DNA from: Patagioenas fasciata
Taxonomy: Eukaryota; Chordata; Aves; Columbiformes; Columbidae
Assembly (NCBI RefSeq): GCF_037038585.1
Contig: NC_092520.1
Coordinates: 188,212,604 to 188,276,603 of the forward strand
Direction: 5' to 3'
DNA: 64,000 bases
A program made the translations under genes and the position numbers. Shown piece after piece: positions 1-12,318 of the stretch. The stretch's first letter is position 1, and every line of letters begins with the position of its first letter. The notes under the pieces were generated by a model. The model saw only the letters and a program-made list of their open reading frames with translations. It was not told where the DNA came from and did not search any database.

Positions 1-639
1 AACCTAGACAGCTCTAGATTTAGCGTAGGAATTCTCAACACAGTTGTATACGGTGTAAATCATTTAAGGTATTTTGCTCAACAAACTGATTTTCCGAGTT
101 TACTAAGCCTCAAACTTGCTGAAACATTTAGATGAAAAATCACAGATAAGGATACGACACAACTAAGGGAGTTTCCAAAGGCTTCTGATTCCCTGGAACT
201 AAGGTAGCTATTGAATGTGGGACAGAAAGAGTCCCAGTTGAACTGAGCAGCTGTCCATGACTGCTGTGTAATGATCATGTTTTCATGCTATTTCCTGCGA
301 CAAAGGTGTACACTTTGTTTATGAAAGACAGGCTCTGAGAAAGAAGCCACACTGTGCATCAAAAATGTAGATCCTTGTTCAACTGCCAGAAGAGGTGAGA
401 GGTGCATTGAGCATCTCAAGGAAGAGGTAAAAAAGGAAAAAAGTAAAGGCAATAACAAAATAGGGACCAGCTAGAACAATATCAGGACACAGAAGAGTGG
501 GGTTTGATGCCTTTCTGGGTGGTTGCTTGTTTTTTGGGTTTGGTTGGTCGGGTTTTTTTGCAACTAATAGAAGCATCCAAAGTGTGCCCCCTCACTTATA
601 ATGGTACAACTGAATCATACACAGGTATGTGCTGGAAAA
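1..639. other. Non-coding DNA at left edge
   Basis: AT-rich sequence with no recognisable exon, RNA gene or repeat boundary. Open frames here are short and contain low-complexity translations. A T-rich and GTTTGG-like stretch lies around 525-560. I see nothing else until CR1 homology begins near 640. Confidence 0.6.
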
Positions 640-2420
640 TAATATCAGGATGAAAAAAGTCTTGTAGGCTTTCAGGAAAAGTTGAGGACAACTTTTTTTT
701 TAAGAAGATGGAAGAAGGTACTGAGAAGCTTACAGCTGTTTTAGAACTGATTCTGACTAACAGGGAGGATCTGGTTGAGCAGCTGAAGGTAGAAGGTAAT
801 TTCGGTGAAAGTGATTACAAAACTACAGAGTTCACAAATCTAAAGAAAGGGAGGAATGAGAGCAGCAGAATAAGGACAATGGAGTTCAAAAAAGCAGACT
901 TCATCAAACTGAGGGAACTGGAAGGTAGGGTCTCTTGGGAAGATATTCTAAGGAAAAAAGGACTGCAAGAGAGTTCGCAGTTACTGAAAGAGACTATATT
1001 AAAGATACGATGGCAGATTGTCATGATGCAAAGGAAACATATGGAGCATAGTAAGAGACCAACATGGCTCCACCAAAAGCTCAGGAAAAGAAAAAGGAAA
1101 GCAGAAAAATATAAATATAAATACAAAAGTAGGAACAAGGACCTACAGATATAGACACAAAAGAGACTATAAAGAAATAAGAGGCAGCATAGATCAAAGT
1201 GAATATGAGCTTCATCTAACAAGACACATAAAATGCAACAGAAAAAATATTTTGGAAATTGGAAGAGGACACATAAAAGAATGTCTATTGCTTAACAAGT
1301 AAAAAAGAGAACAGCAGATAGTAAAAGCTGAAAAGTTAATAACATCTTTGCTTCAGCACTCACAAAGGGTGAAATCTGATCAGATGCTTGATATACACTG
1401 CACTTAGCAAGGCTACTGACACTGTTAAATCTCATTCTTACTAGCAAAATACACAAGTACAGAGTATGTATAAACATCATTTAATAGATGTGTAACTACC
1501 CAGGAAAAAGAAAGCACTCACAAGGTAGTTATAAAAAATTATCTGTGCAGCTGTCAGAAGATATCAAGCAACAAGCTGCAGGGATCCACTATAGGCTGCG
1601 TTCCATATGTTCCTCAATGCCTTGGATGACTGACTGGAAAGCATATTTGTGACATTTGCAGAGAAGTTCAAACTAGAACAGGGTGAAAATGTTCAGCAGA
1701 ATAGGATTCAAATTTTAAGTAATTTTAATAAACAAAAAGCATGGCTTGAAATCAACGTGATGTAATTCAATGAAGGCCAAGTGAAGTTCTGAGGAAGAAA
1801 CATTCAGATACATAAATACAAGAAGGGAATAGGTGACTAGCCAGCAATATCGAAAAAACGGTTCTGTGCTTTTAGTGAATCAGACACTTAAATTAAGTCA
1901 AGAATGTCAACTATAAGTCAACTACTGCAAAAGGACATTTCAGGACATATTTTGAGAAGTATCATCTACAAGACACAACAGTTGTTCAACATCGGAGAAA
2001 TGTCACCAAGAGTGCAGTGTTCACTTTCGGGTACTGCAACGTAAAACAGAGATTACCTCTCCTTTGGCAGACAGCCTAGCAGATAATGCAAATGTAAGAG
2101 ATATAGAAAATATGATCTGCAAAGTATGTTAAAATAGCTGTTCCATTATAATCCAAAGGAAAGAAAAAATAAAAGAAAACATTTAGAGGAAACTTATGAA
2201 TACTCTTTGAATACATTAAAGGGTTTTACACTAGTATGATACTGTTCTTTATGCCCTCTGCAAATCTGATGAAAACTAAAAGGATTAAGGTTTGCTACCA
2301 ATATGAACATTTTAAGGATGAAGATAGTTAAGGATTTGAACAGGCTACTTGGAAAACATCATTGGAGGCTTTTAGGAACAGGTTTGATAAAGAGAATGAC
2401 AGGGCTGAAAAAGCCCCAAC
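640..2420 (+). mobile_element. Degenerate CR1 LINE, long fragment (endonuclease end, shortened RT region, 3' end)
   Basis: Translation in the + frame matches the CR1 ORF2 layout. From about 660 it reads like the end of the endonuclease (SCRLSGKVEDN, then LELILTNREDLVEQ), followed by the basic linker (RPTWLHQKLRKRK near 1060-1090). After about 1155 stops accumulate. Around 1610-1680 there is a remnant of the region before and at RT motif C (DALDD, then TFAEKFKL where active copies have FADDTKL). Near 2350-2400 the sequence matches the CR1 C-terminus/3' end (catcattggaggcttttagg). The gap between the linker and motif C is about 270 bp where a full copy has roughly 600 bp, so most RT fingers/palm sequence is missing. 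It is a dead copy, and no ATTCTRTG tail is visible. Family recognition is from memory of CR1 proteins, not from a search. Confidence 0.82.
708..1154 (+). pseudogene. Residual CR1 endonuclease/linker reading frame (148 codons)
   Basis: This is an uninterrupted ATG-to-stop frame inside the CR1 copy. It starts within the block corresponding to the end of the endonuclease domain and runs through the Lys/Arg-rich linker. The upstream in-frame sequence (VEDNFFFKK) is also CR1-like, so the ATG at 708 is internal to the old ORF and not a native start. The C-terminal third is strongly basic with KYKYKYK-type repeats. There is no catalytic endonuclease N-terminus and no reverse transcriptase. It is most likely chance survival of an open frame in a dead LINE. 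Confidence 0.7.
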
Positions 2421-5085
2421 ACACTACCTAGTCAACACCCCGGTTATTGTTCTGTACTAATTACCCTATCTTGATTCTGTTATATCAATATTTCACTGGA
2501 CTGCTGTTTCATTTATTCTTCCAAAAACTTTTCAGCATCTCCAACATCACTCGATGACATGAGAAACATGAAGAAACTTGCCATAATGGTGGCCAGCTTT
2601 TTCAAATCAAGCAGCTAAAATACTAGGAGTGTTTTAAACAGAACAGAGGGCAAAAGATTAATGCTTAGACAAAAATATTGTCTGGTTTCCCATCTTACAA
2701 AGAATCAAAAATTACGGGGCTCTCTTTTTCAATAGTTGCAATTAACTTTCATGGCAAGTAGGATTTTCTTATTTTCCTCTGACCCAAGTACAGAATTGGT
2801 TATCCTGCTGCCCTACGAGCACTCTGTATCAGCACAGTACTTTTAGAAATCTGTGACTGAAAATTTTCTGGAGGATTAGTCAAAATCTGTATTTACCAGA
2901 CTTGCATTTTTATGTTGTGCTACTCTAAGTGCCATGCAAAGACTTTTCCCATTAATGAGATTAAAAAATGTTGGCTTTTTTATTACCTAAGTGTCCCATC
3001 CCAACAGATGGGATGAGGGACGAGTTAACTCTAGGCGCGACACACGCCATGACTCAACAGATGAGACCAGGTGTGAGATAACTCTGGGTTACACTAAGTC
3101 AATCAAATTTGCACAAGGAACAGATCTCCCACAAAAGCCCAATGTTTTAAAAGGGACCAGGTATGCTCTTGGGATCTGTGTCATCCCTCAGTAGGTCCTG
3201 CCCGTGCTACATGTGGCTTTATATGACTGTGTGTCACTCTGACAAACCAGTTCTAACAATCTCACTGTATATTTTCCAGTCTTTGCAATCAATACCTTAC
3301 CTTGAAGGTAATCAAACTCACTCTTACCCTTGGAAACATGCTTAGATAGAAACACGATGCTATTAATATATCATTGGGCAATATATCATTTGGCAAGTAT
3401 TTTCATTCTCCTCCATGATTTGGTTCACCAGATGTTGAAGCCAAGTCTAGAAGCCAATAACTCTTAAATAACATTCTTCCGTAAGGAAGAATGCATTGTG
3501 AAGTTTGTTTAAAGTCTCACCAGTCCCAGGGTGAGAGTTTAAGCCTTTCTGTTTTCACAAAGACCCATTAGTGTTGGGTCCCAGTAACACTATCAGGGGA
3601 GTACTATAGACTGAATATCTTGTTTAGCCTCTGTCTTCACAATATCTCCAATTTCATGGGCAGTTTCCCCAGTAACTCATATAAGAGTTAGAAATAGAAA
3701 ATCTGACCTTGGTCATCACCCAGAGACAACCACCTGCTTACAAGACTGATTTCTGTTCCCTTTGATTTAATGGAAGGACAGACTCTCCTTCTATTAAAGA
3801 GGTCAACTGATCCAAGAGGGACTCTGCTTACAACAGGGAAACAATCTCTGGTGCCATTTGGTCTAACAATGGCTGATTTTCTTTTTCCTAATCCACTGTG
3901 CAGACACCACTAGGTCCAAATTATTTCCTGCTCAAACGTAATTTCATCAGAACTATAACATGAACTGTCTCAGTGTGAAATGTCTGAAAAACACCTCAAA
4001 AATGTAGTTGGTCTCATTTAGCTACTTAGAGACCCTACTGGGTTTGTTCTCACTGGAGTAAGAGTTGGACTTCAATACTGTGTGATTTAGCTATACGCTC
4101 CATAATCTTGGCAAATCTTACATTTTTCTTAAGCTTAAATTTTACTTAAATAACCGTCAGATTTTCACTACTGATTCTTCCTCCAAAGAGGCTTTTACTC
4201 TCCACTCAGCACTTATAAAACATAAGATGCATAAGGGAAGAGTTCTGAGGACAATTCCTGTAAGCAAACAGTGGATAAATTAGCAGTTCATTACAGACTC
4301 ATAGATTCTAATACCTGAAAGTTTTAATTGTACATTGAGTCTCTTCATTTGCTGACTTTACAGTAGAACTCTGTAGTCTCATAGTGCCTGATCACACATT
4401 TTTCTCACAAGTCATTGGAAAAGAGTAGTCTGGACTGGTGAGGGTGACCCATTTTGTGACAGAGAGGATTATCACAGCATTTATCTGGAGAGAGCAAGGC
4501 CACTGTTCTAGGGTACTAAGGCAGCAAATTTTACCCTTGCTTACGGATACCTCTTCCTCAACCTACCTACTTTCCTATATTGTCCGACTCCTGCTTATTA
4601 TAACTCCCTGTGGTGAAGGCTCAGGGCTCATGTACATTTGACTTTTCCCCTCTGAAAGTAATTGTAGCTTTTGCCATTCAGAAGAACTATCTCAAAACCT
4701 CTACACTAAAATAAAAAGCCGTGGCACCATTTCCTTTGTCCAAAGATCCCTTGATGCGCTGAGAAAAAAATATAGCATAGACCGAGCAGAATAGCTTGAA
4801 CAATATCTCTGAGGAGTTGCTGTTTCCTGGTTCTCTCAACTTTCAGATCCACCGTAACCCAATTCTTCCTTAAGGTGGTTGTTACACAAGGTACCATTCT
4901 TCTCTGCTTCTTTACAGAGGCAGGACTCAGTGTTCCTATCTGAAACCACTGCTACTGTTGATCCAAAAGTGTAACTGTCTTTCACCAGCAAAAATGTAAA
5001 TCAACACATCCTGCTTCCCTATGTGGTCTTGGCATAGCTCCATGTACTTAAACTACAGCATTATGTCCTTGACAGCAACAGGGGA
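2421..5085. other. Intergenic DNA, no gene seen
   Basis: AT-rich unique-looking sequence. The only structure noted is a perfect short hairpin at 3472-3493. Open frames are under 70 codons and show no family resemblance. Confidence 0.6.
3472..3493. repeat. Perfect short inverted repeat (9-bp stem)
   Basis: Arms CATTCTTCC (3472-3480) and GGAAGAATG (3485-3493) are exact reverse complements with loop GTAA. The function is unknown and this may be chance. Confidence 0.6.
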
Positions 5086-5150
5086 GTTAGAAATAGACAG
5101 TTTTTAAAGGACCCTTCCAATCCAAATCATTCTGTGATTCTGTGATTATA
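5086..5150 (+). mobile_element. CR1 3'-end fragment with ATTCTGTG tail
   Basis: The block contains 'aaaggacccttccaatcc' followed by 'cattctgtgattctgtgatt'. This is the typical end of CR1 elements: 'ggtcccttccaacc' and then repeats of ATTCTRTG. It is a severely 5'-truncated insertion in + orientation. Confidence 0.8.
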
Positions 5151-7286
5151 TCAATATACTTGCCCTCCCATGCTTTCTAGTCTGAAGACTTGCTTAGGAC
5201 TAAGTGGTCCTCTCTGGTTTTGGCTCCCGAAATCGGCCTCAAGCTGCCCCCATAAGCAGTGATTTGGCATATTACAAGCCTACATGCTCATACCTGTGTG
5301 GGTTTGTTCGTGAGTGAATTGGGTATGCGAGTGAAGTGAGATAGATGGGAAAACGGTGACTGTGTGTATTATATTATATTTGGCCTGTCTGTAATCATAA
5401 TGGCGGGTCAGTAGTTGTTTTGATACTACTTCCAAGTAATTTCTGACCAACCTCAAGGTCTACCAGTCTCACTGGAGCCCATGCAAGTCAATACATCTCT
5501 TCCTGTAAATCTGAAATTATTCCTGACAAGGACTCAGGATTCTGAGTCTGTGGTGAGGATAGTCAAAGCAACCATTTTGCTCCCCAACCTAACAGTACAG
5601 CTCCAAATCTGAGTGGAGTTGTAGGGACATAAACGGAAGGTCAAAGATTAAGTGTAATAACACTAGCAATAATAATGGTACAAATCTGATAAGAAAGGAA
5701 TATTCGAGCTACCTGTACATACCACTTTTAACATCTTCCACCTAAACATCCCAAAACTAATAAAATAGTTGGCAACTATTATTTGGTAAGTATTACCTTT
5801 GTTTTATTGAAGGCAAGGAATCTGAAATAAAGGTAAATAGTTTACATGCCAAATAAATAAACCTATGGAAAAAAATGAAATAAACTCCCACTTAAGTAAT
5901 TAAATTCATTAGAATCTATTTTTTTAAAGACAACGATACTTGGCTCTTGTAGAAATAGAAAACAGGAGGGTTTTTTCCAGAAACATTTAATTTAGAGTTT
6001 AAATAAGTAAATCTTTGCTCAGTCATGTAAGCCCTGATTCCGATCTTCCTGTAACAGGGGACAACGTTGTTGTGTATTTTTACTATTTTACTTTTCTTCC
6101 ACTAGATGTCCCCAGCACGTCACAGTACGTTTTGCTGTGACTGGTGGTACCTTAGTAATCTGAAAGGGTATATACTTCTTTTGAAGTGCATGTTATTAAG
6201 ATATCATGATTAATGACTTTCATTCCAGAGTTCGTTTTATCTGGAAGATTAGCAAGACACAGATCCTCGAGAAGAACACAAGAATTTAATTCTCTGCTTA
6301 TGATATGGCAGCTTCCCAATTTAGGAAGCAATTAAGAATCACCTACGCTTTCTTCTCTGAAAATATTTAAGCAATCAAAGCCTTAAAACAAACGAAAAAC
6401 CTTGCAGTAAAAATCCTTCTATATCAAAAGGGAAGGCTTAGCAGGTTTTTCTTTCCTGTTACTCCATTACTTTCAAAGAATGTGTAACAGTTGCACAGAC
6501 CCATTCACAGTTGACTGGGCTAACAGCTGGAGTCTTGCTTAATTTGAGCTTTAATGGATCTTTAAAGTAAGATAAGAACAAAATCTTGAATGATCACAAA
6601 TCTCATTTTAAGCCTTTCCCACCTCTCCAAAATGGCCACTGCAACAAAGCATAGGAAGCTGGAAACAAAGTTGTCATATCAGGCTCCTAAAGCAGGTAAG
6701 CTGAGCTAGAACTAATCTTGCGATACTTTATCTTTTCTGAAAATGCAGTAAGCTCTGTGGAGCTTTCGGGTTTTGCTGTAAGTGCTGCCACAGAGGAGCT
6801 GTGCAGCGGAGGGCTCTGTCTCTTGCATTCAGGGACACAATAAGGATTTCTAAAAGGCACCAGTGGGTCTCCAACTGGAAACCCTCTAGCAGCAGGTTTC
6901 TGACTCTCAGGGCATCAGGTAAAAAGTTAGTGCTGTGCAGATGAGCAGTTCCTGTCCTAGATAGAAAGAAAAAAACAAAAGCCCACAAACACCATGCAAA
7001 GCAAGCACTCTGGCTGATCTACTCTACAGCTCACACACACCCCTGGAACAATAGTAAACACTGACTGGGAGTCCACAACCTCCAGTGGTTTCCCGGCACA
7101 TCAGCAGAGCCACTAGGACTTACTGTGACAATAAAAAGTGTAATTCTGACAATCCTAACAAAGAATAAATGTAAGAAACAGTGAAACAGAGTCAGGTGCT
7201 CTTGTTGTCATGCATTTGCTACAGATACTTTGGTATTTCAGTTTCCAGCACTTAAGTGAGATACTATGTGTTGCCAGAAACAGGCC

Positions 7287-7320
7287 TTTTTTTTTCTATT
7301 TTCTTTTTTTTTTTTCTTTT
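7287..7320. repeat. T-rich low-complexity tract
   Basis: Runs of 9, 12 and 4 T separated by CTATTTTC-type interruptions. A second run of 15 T lies at 7452-7466. The long Phe-rich and Lys-rich frames across 7210-7514 come from these tracts and are not genes. Confidence 0.9.
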
Positions 7321-8051
7321 GTGGAAAAGGCTCCGAAGAATTTTACAGAGGAAAAAACAGCAGTCATAAACATAAGCTGGCTGAGAAGGCTGCTGAGAGG
7401 CTTTTTCTGCTTTTTTATTACAGGAATCTTGGAGGGTTTGTGCGGGGTTTGTTTTTTTTTTTTTTTGGAAAGACAAATAAGTGTCTAATTTTCAGCTTGC
7501 CCCTCTCAAAATAATTTTCTCTGTAGCCCAGATCACCAGTGCTGTCCACAAAACTGCTGAAACAGCAACATCACAGGATTCAGGAAAGCAAAAACTGAGA
7601 AAAAACAGAGTAAAATTGAAAAGAGTGAAATATTTTCCAAAATTTCTATTGACTGCTTTCTCTTCATGAACACGTAAGCAACAAAGAGATTCCCTCATGA
7701 CAGGGAAAATCTTCACCATTCCCATTACAGTAGCTTTCCGGTCCCTTTAAGCATCAGCAGGAGCAAAGCATCTGGCCCATGAGTTCTCGATTGTTGTCAT
7801 TTGCAGAAGCTTTCACCTGGGGATTGGTAATAAACCCTCACACATTACCTTGAAATTTCACAGTCTTAGAACTTTTCCACACCTTTCCACTTAGATAACC
7901 TTGTTGCTTTGCCACTGGGTTGCGTGTGGGCTGGGCAGAGCTGAGGGCTGGGAGCTGGGATGTTTTTGGTGGCTTGGGAAACGCTCAGAGCCACCCTGGC
8001 ACTAAGGCAGGGCGGCTGTTCTGCAGCGGGGCTGCATTAGGCCTGGTGAGA

Positions 8052-8065
8052 CAGGCAGCTGCCTG
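8052..8065. repeat. 14-bp perfect palindrome with central E-box
   Basis: CAGGCAGCTGCCTG reads the same on both strands and contains CAGCTG, an E-box. It sits in a local GC-richer patch. Regulatory meaning is speculative. Confidence 0.5.
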
Positions 8066-11000
8066 CCCTTGCCCCCACACCAATGGTGGTGTGACGAGTA
8101 ACCACTTGCTTCACCACCAGCCCTTTACCCAGGAGACAACCCGGAGCAGCAGCCAGGGGTGCCTTGCTGGCATGAGGGAGACGGGAGTGACAAAAAGATG
8201 CAAGGACAGCAAAAGCAGAGTTGTTTCTTTTGTGCTCACAAATGAGGCAGTTTCTTCCACTCACAGCAACGTGTAGCCCTAGTTGCCTCTTGCTTAGGCA
8301 AACAAACAGAATAACATCGATATCACAAATATCTTGAAAATAAGTAGACATACTGGCTAAACATAGGATGGATGAGATCCCTGGTTCTTTTTGTTTCATC
8401 CAGCCAGCTGAAGCAGTGTGTATCCCCTTCTGCATACAAGTAGCTGGCAGCAGCACCCTGTGAAAGGTCTATGTGAAGTAAAACAAGTTTGGTACTTCTT
8501 CACTTAGGCCTCAAGCAAATTAAGCCAAACAAATTTCAGTAAGTGAGGAGGGCATTAGGCCAAAAGTCACAAGGGCTTACAGCACAGTTTTACTGCTGGC
8601 TTCCTGTGTCACCTTCAAGTCCCTGGAGAGCCGCCTGTCAGAGCATCCCCATCTGCAAAGCAGAGATAATACTCAACCATCCTAACTCTGTGGGAGTCTG
8701 TGAGAGCGTATCAGCTTCTAGGAACTGATCTTTTTTACACATTCTGCATGCTCATTGCGTCTTGTAATGACTAACAAACTCTCACAGAGCAAATTACCAG
8801 AGTTTAACGTTTCCTTCAATAATGTGCAGAGGTTTACTTTTACATCCTCTGTACCCTAAAATTCACAAAAGAATCCCAGTGCCTCCAAAAATTGAGAGCT
8901 GAGAAGGTCTGTGATTGGCTGGATTTTCTCCAAAACTAGGGCAGAGTATCTGAAAAATTTATCTGACATTTTTTGACAGAAATAGTGTTCGAAGTGCTCA
9001 AAATGTAACTTGCTCACAAGCGATGTTTGACAATGTAAAAGGATAATATATCCTCCCTGAAGTTCACGTGGTGGGCTGACTAAATCTCTCTGGGGGTTCC
9101 CCTTCTGTGGACTACAAGCAGGGGAAATATTGCCAAATATATCAGATCATCTTTTTTCTTCTACTGTTTCCTGTCTGCAGACTGCCTAAGGTCCTCTGAG
9201 GCTCTGCTGGACTGGAACTCCCCTTGGTAGCCCACAGAGTTCGTCTGGTGGACAAGGTAAAAACCTCAGCTTTTCTTTTTGTCATATGCCACACTCATAC
9301 ATTTTTCCTTCCCTGTTCCCAACTTCTCTGCTTTGCCCAGTCCCTATTAGAAAACCATATGTTTTCTCATTCAAGTGTCCTGATGCCATAAAGCAGGGAA
9401 AGTTCATTGACTACATAAGCCCGCTCATTATTGTCTTCTACAGAGTTGAGCTCTGTCTTATTTATCCTTCTCATCTTTTTCCAGACTACATTCATCTTGC
9501 TGAAAGTTCATGTGTGGTCTAAGCTCGCCATCTAGGCTCCTTAATGGAGACATAGAAAATGATTCATTTAATCTCTGTTTTAAAACTTCAGAGGATGAAA
9601 TTACTCACCTTGGGAGGAGTTTTTCTACCTCTTCCCTTCTCCCTCTCTCTAGAGGAAGTCTAGACAACAAGTTTAGACTGAGAGCTTAGCATTTCTTTGA
9701 TGAAAATTAGGCAGGATGACTTTCAGTACCACCTACCAAAAGCTTCCCCCTCAGTAGCTGCTCTGCCCCTCCACTCTCTAGTATTTCTGTAAATTGCAGA
9801 GGCTTCTCAAGGAGCCTCAAAAGGAAGGAGTCATGCCATGATTTATAAGGCTTGTTAAGCAGTTGATCCGCTGAGCCAAAAAAGGACTGGAAACACTATA
9901 CAGCCTTCTCTCCTGGAAAAGGTTAGTGTTGTCTGTCGTGTCTCTGCCTCTGCAAAATATGGGATGTTTGGAAAAAGGGGATACATAACTTCCAGAACCT
10001 CCACCATCTCACCGCTTCACCGCTCAGATATTACAAATCAGAAACCAAGGAAACATTACATTTGTTTGCACTCTCAAAAAGAATATCTAAATTACCATAA
10101 CTCAACACTCCAAGCACAGTCTGAATATCTAACACTGTAATGAGTTTAAAGTTATGCACAGATTGACATAAATATCTAGCTCCAGGATCCTGTATGGGAA
10201 ACTACCAACATGAATACTATTTTGTTTGCATATGTGACACCTAGTAGCATATAGCCCAAAGATGTACTAACCATTTCCTCTAGGAGACTCATAGAATGTT
10301 TTGCTGTATCCAGAACTCAAGGAAATATGAGCAGGTGGTCTTTTCTTACAATTTGCTAAACAATTTTTTCTTCTATAGCGGCAATTGAAAATATCATCCA
10401 TCTTTAGTGGTTTTTAATCTCCCATATTTAAAGAGCATAAACAATTGAGTTAAAAATATGAATATGAAAATGCAAAGAAGACAATAAAGATTTTGTTATG
10501 TGACTTTTTTTGTAATAAAAGGACATGTTTTGTTTTGTATAAACATTCATGTAAAGGGTGTTCTGAAAATTCCCAGATGTACTCATAAATTGTATATTAT
10601 AATAAAGCGTTCTAGCTACACAATAGTAGTTTGTAGAATCTTTACTACTCTTGTGGTTAAAAACAGTATCATTTCATTACGAAACATTAAACTGTATTAG
10701 GACACAGAGTTCAGATGGCATCAGGTCATTTTCCCACTGAACTCCACAGTTTTATCATATCTTTTTCTTTTTATAGCTCTAATGTTCCTGAAAGATAAAA
10801 TTTAAAACAACAACAACAAGACTTGCTGTGCCTAGGATTTTAATAAAATGTTCAGAAAAACTGTTATTAGCAAAACCTGATGGATAGTCTGAACCAACAC
10901 TCTTTCCCCTGTCAAATGTAATACTTCTTCCAGAATAAACTGTGTTCTTACCATAGAAAAAATAAACCCAGATTCAGGAAGATTCTTCACCAGTTGTCCA

Positions 11001-11336
11001 GAATAAAGTTGTCAAAGTTATTGTGTTACTTGCATTCTCACTCTTAAGTATGTGTTTAAGTGTTGGGGAAGCTGAAGCATTCTGAATTTGAATTTCTGGA
11101 TAAAATACTGATTTAAAATGGTTTAGCTTTAAGAAATTAAATTTCCCTTAAAAGTTTAATTTTAACAGCTCTGTTAGTTACCTTGCTAGGAGTTCCTTCT
11201 CAATGTAATTTTCTAACATAAAAGCTGCCAAACCATTCAGATGTTCTGCTAGACATCAGGCAGACCTCAGACCCTGTGTTAAATCATTACAGTCTAGGAG
11301 CGCACCTTTGAAAGATGTTTGGTTTACACATTTTTT

Positions 11337-11356
11337 GGGGGGGGAGGTGGGGATGG
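11337..11356 (+). repeat. G-rich run
   Basis: Eight consecutive G, then A, GG, T, GGGG, AT, GG. It is a weak quadruplex candidate in AT-rich surroundings. Confidence 0.6.
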
Positions 11357-11583
11357 AGATTAAAATATTCCCAAGAATTAATAACAGTGAAAAGGAATTG
11401 TCCATAATCCTCTGGGAGCCCCTAAAAGCAGTCCTCAAAGACAAAATAAATGCTTTTTGGAAAGCCATAGCACTGGGCAGAGAAAATCCTCATGAGCCTC
11501 TAGGATCATAACTGCACATTATAAGGAATGCAAGACCAAAAAAAATCCCACAGGAATACTTCTAAAATCTGTGAAATGCAATA

Positions 11584-11624
11584 GATAATAATGACAATAA
11601 TTGCAATAATAGTAATAATAATGA
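11584..11624. repeat. Imperfect (TAA)n microsatellite
   Basis: A run of ATAATAATG/CAATAATAG-type trinucleotides broken by single changes, indicating an old decayed microsatellite. Confidence 0.75.
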
Positions 11625-12210
11625 CTGAAAACTAGCTTGAGATACGTATAAAAACATACTTGGGAAGGACAGTGCTGCCATACTGTCTGAGGAAGCAGTA
11701 GACCTCCAACACAAGCCCACACATTTTCTATTTGTTGTTGATTAAACCAACAAAGGAGATGGAGCTCCAGATTTTCCGAACTATCAAAGAATAGGAACAG
11801 AAATTAACAGCAATGCCATGTCTCAGCACCAAAATACAGATCTGCCTGATTACTATCGACAGCAGTACCTCTCAGAGAATTGCTGGGAGAGTGGAATAGT
11901 AAAATACTCATCATTAAGCCTTTTCACATGCACAGAATTCTAGTCTCTACTGGAAAATCTCTACTGAATTCTGAAGAGTATATAGTAGCCAGCAATACAG
12001 TCATAAAATAAAATGTACCAAAAAAATTTAATCTGCTCTTACAGCAGACCATAGAGATTAAAATGCACTGCTGCAGAAGTACTTCAGGTAGTAACTGTTC
12101 AAAAACCATCTGCATCAAGGGGACTCTCTCGGACTGAGGTTCCGCTCAAGATTAAGAGACTTCCATTTGGGTGTCTATATGTAGAAATCCTCACTGTGTT
12201 TGTTATCTAA

Positions 12211-12318
12211 GCTGCCATTACAGTCAGTGGATATCAAGGTAGCAATCAAAGAGCAATTCAGTTCACCTTGGGGTGGCTGGTCAATTGAATTGCTCTCCAG
12301 GCAGCTCTGACTGTATTG
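12211..12318. repeat. Long imperfect inverted repeat (about 108 nt hairpin)
   Basis: Inner arms 12250-12267 (AGAGCAATTCAGTTCACC) and 12279-12296 (GGTCAATTGAATTGCTCT) pair at 16 of 18 positions around an 11-nt loop. Outer segments 12216-12227 and 12307-12318 pair again at 11 of 12 positions, separated from the inner stem by unequal, poorly paired stretches. The shape fits a palindromic MITE remnant or a foldback RNA. I cannot assign a family, and no flanking target duplication is obvious. Confidence 0.6.

Larger units (their letters stand above)
5151..12210. other. Intergenic DNA with homopolymer and trinucleotide tracts
   Basis: No exon, RNA gene or classifiable transposon was found. It contains T-rich tracts (7287-7320, 7452-7466), a somewhat GC-richer patch at about 7920-8200, a G-run at 11337-11356 and an imperfect TAA repeat at 11584-11624. 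The longer open frames, for example 8037-8456 on the minus strand, have no family features and look fortuitous. Confidence 0.6.

Noticed and set aside
7210..7514. Phe-rich and Lys-rich frames on both strands
   Set aside because: Produced by poly-T tracts.
8037..8456. 139-codon minus-strand frame
   Set aside because: No family resemblance and no transcript or splice evidence; overlaps an unrelated plus-strand frame.
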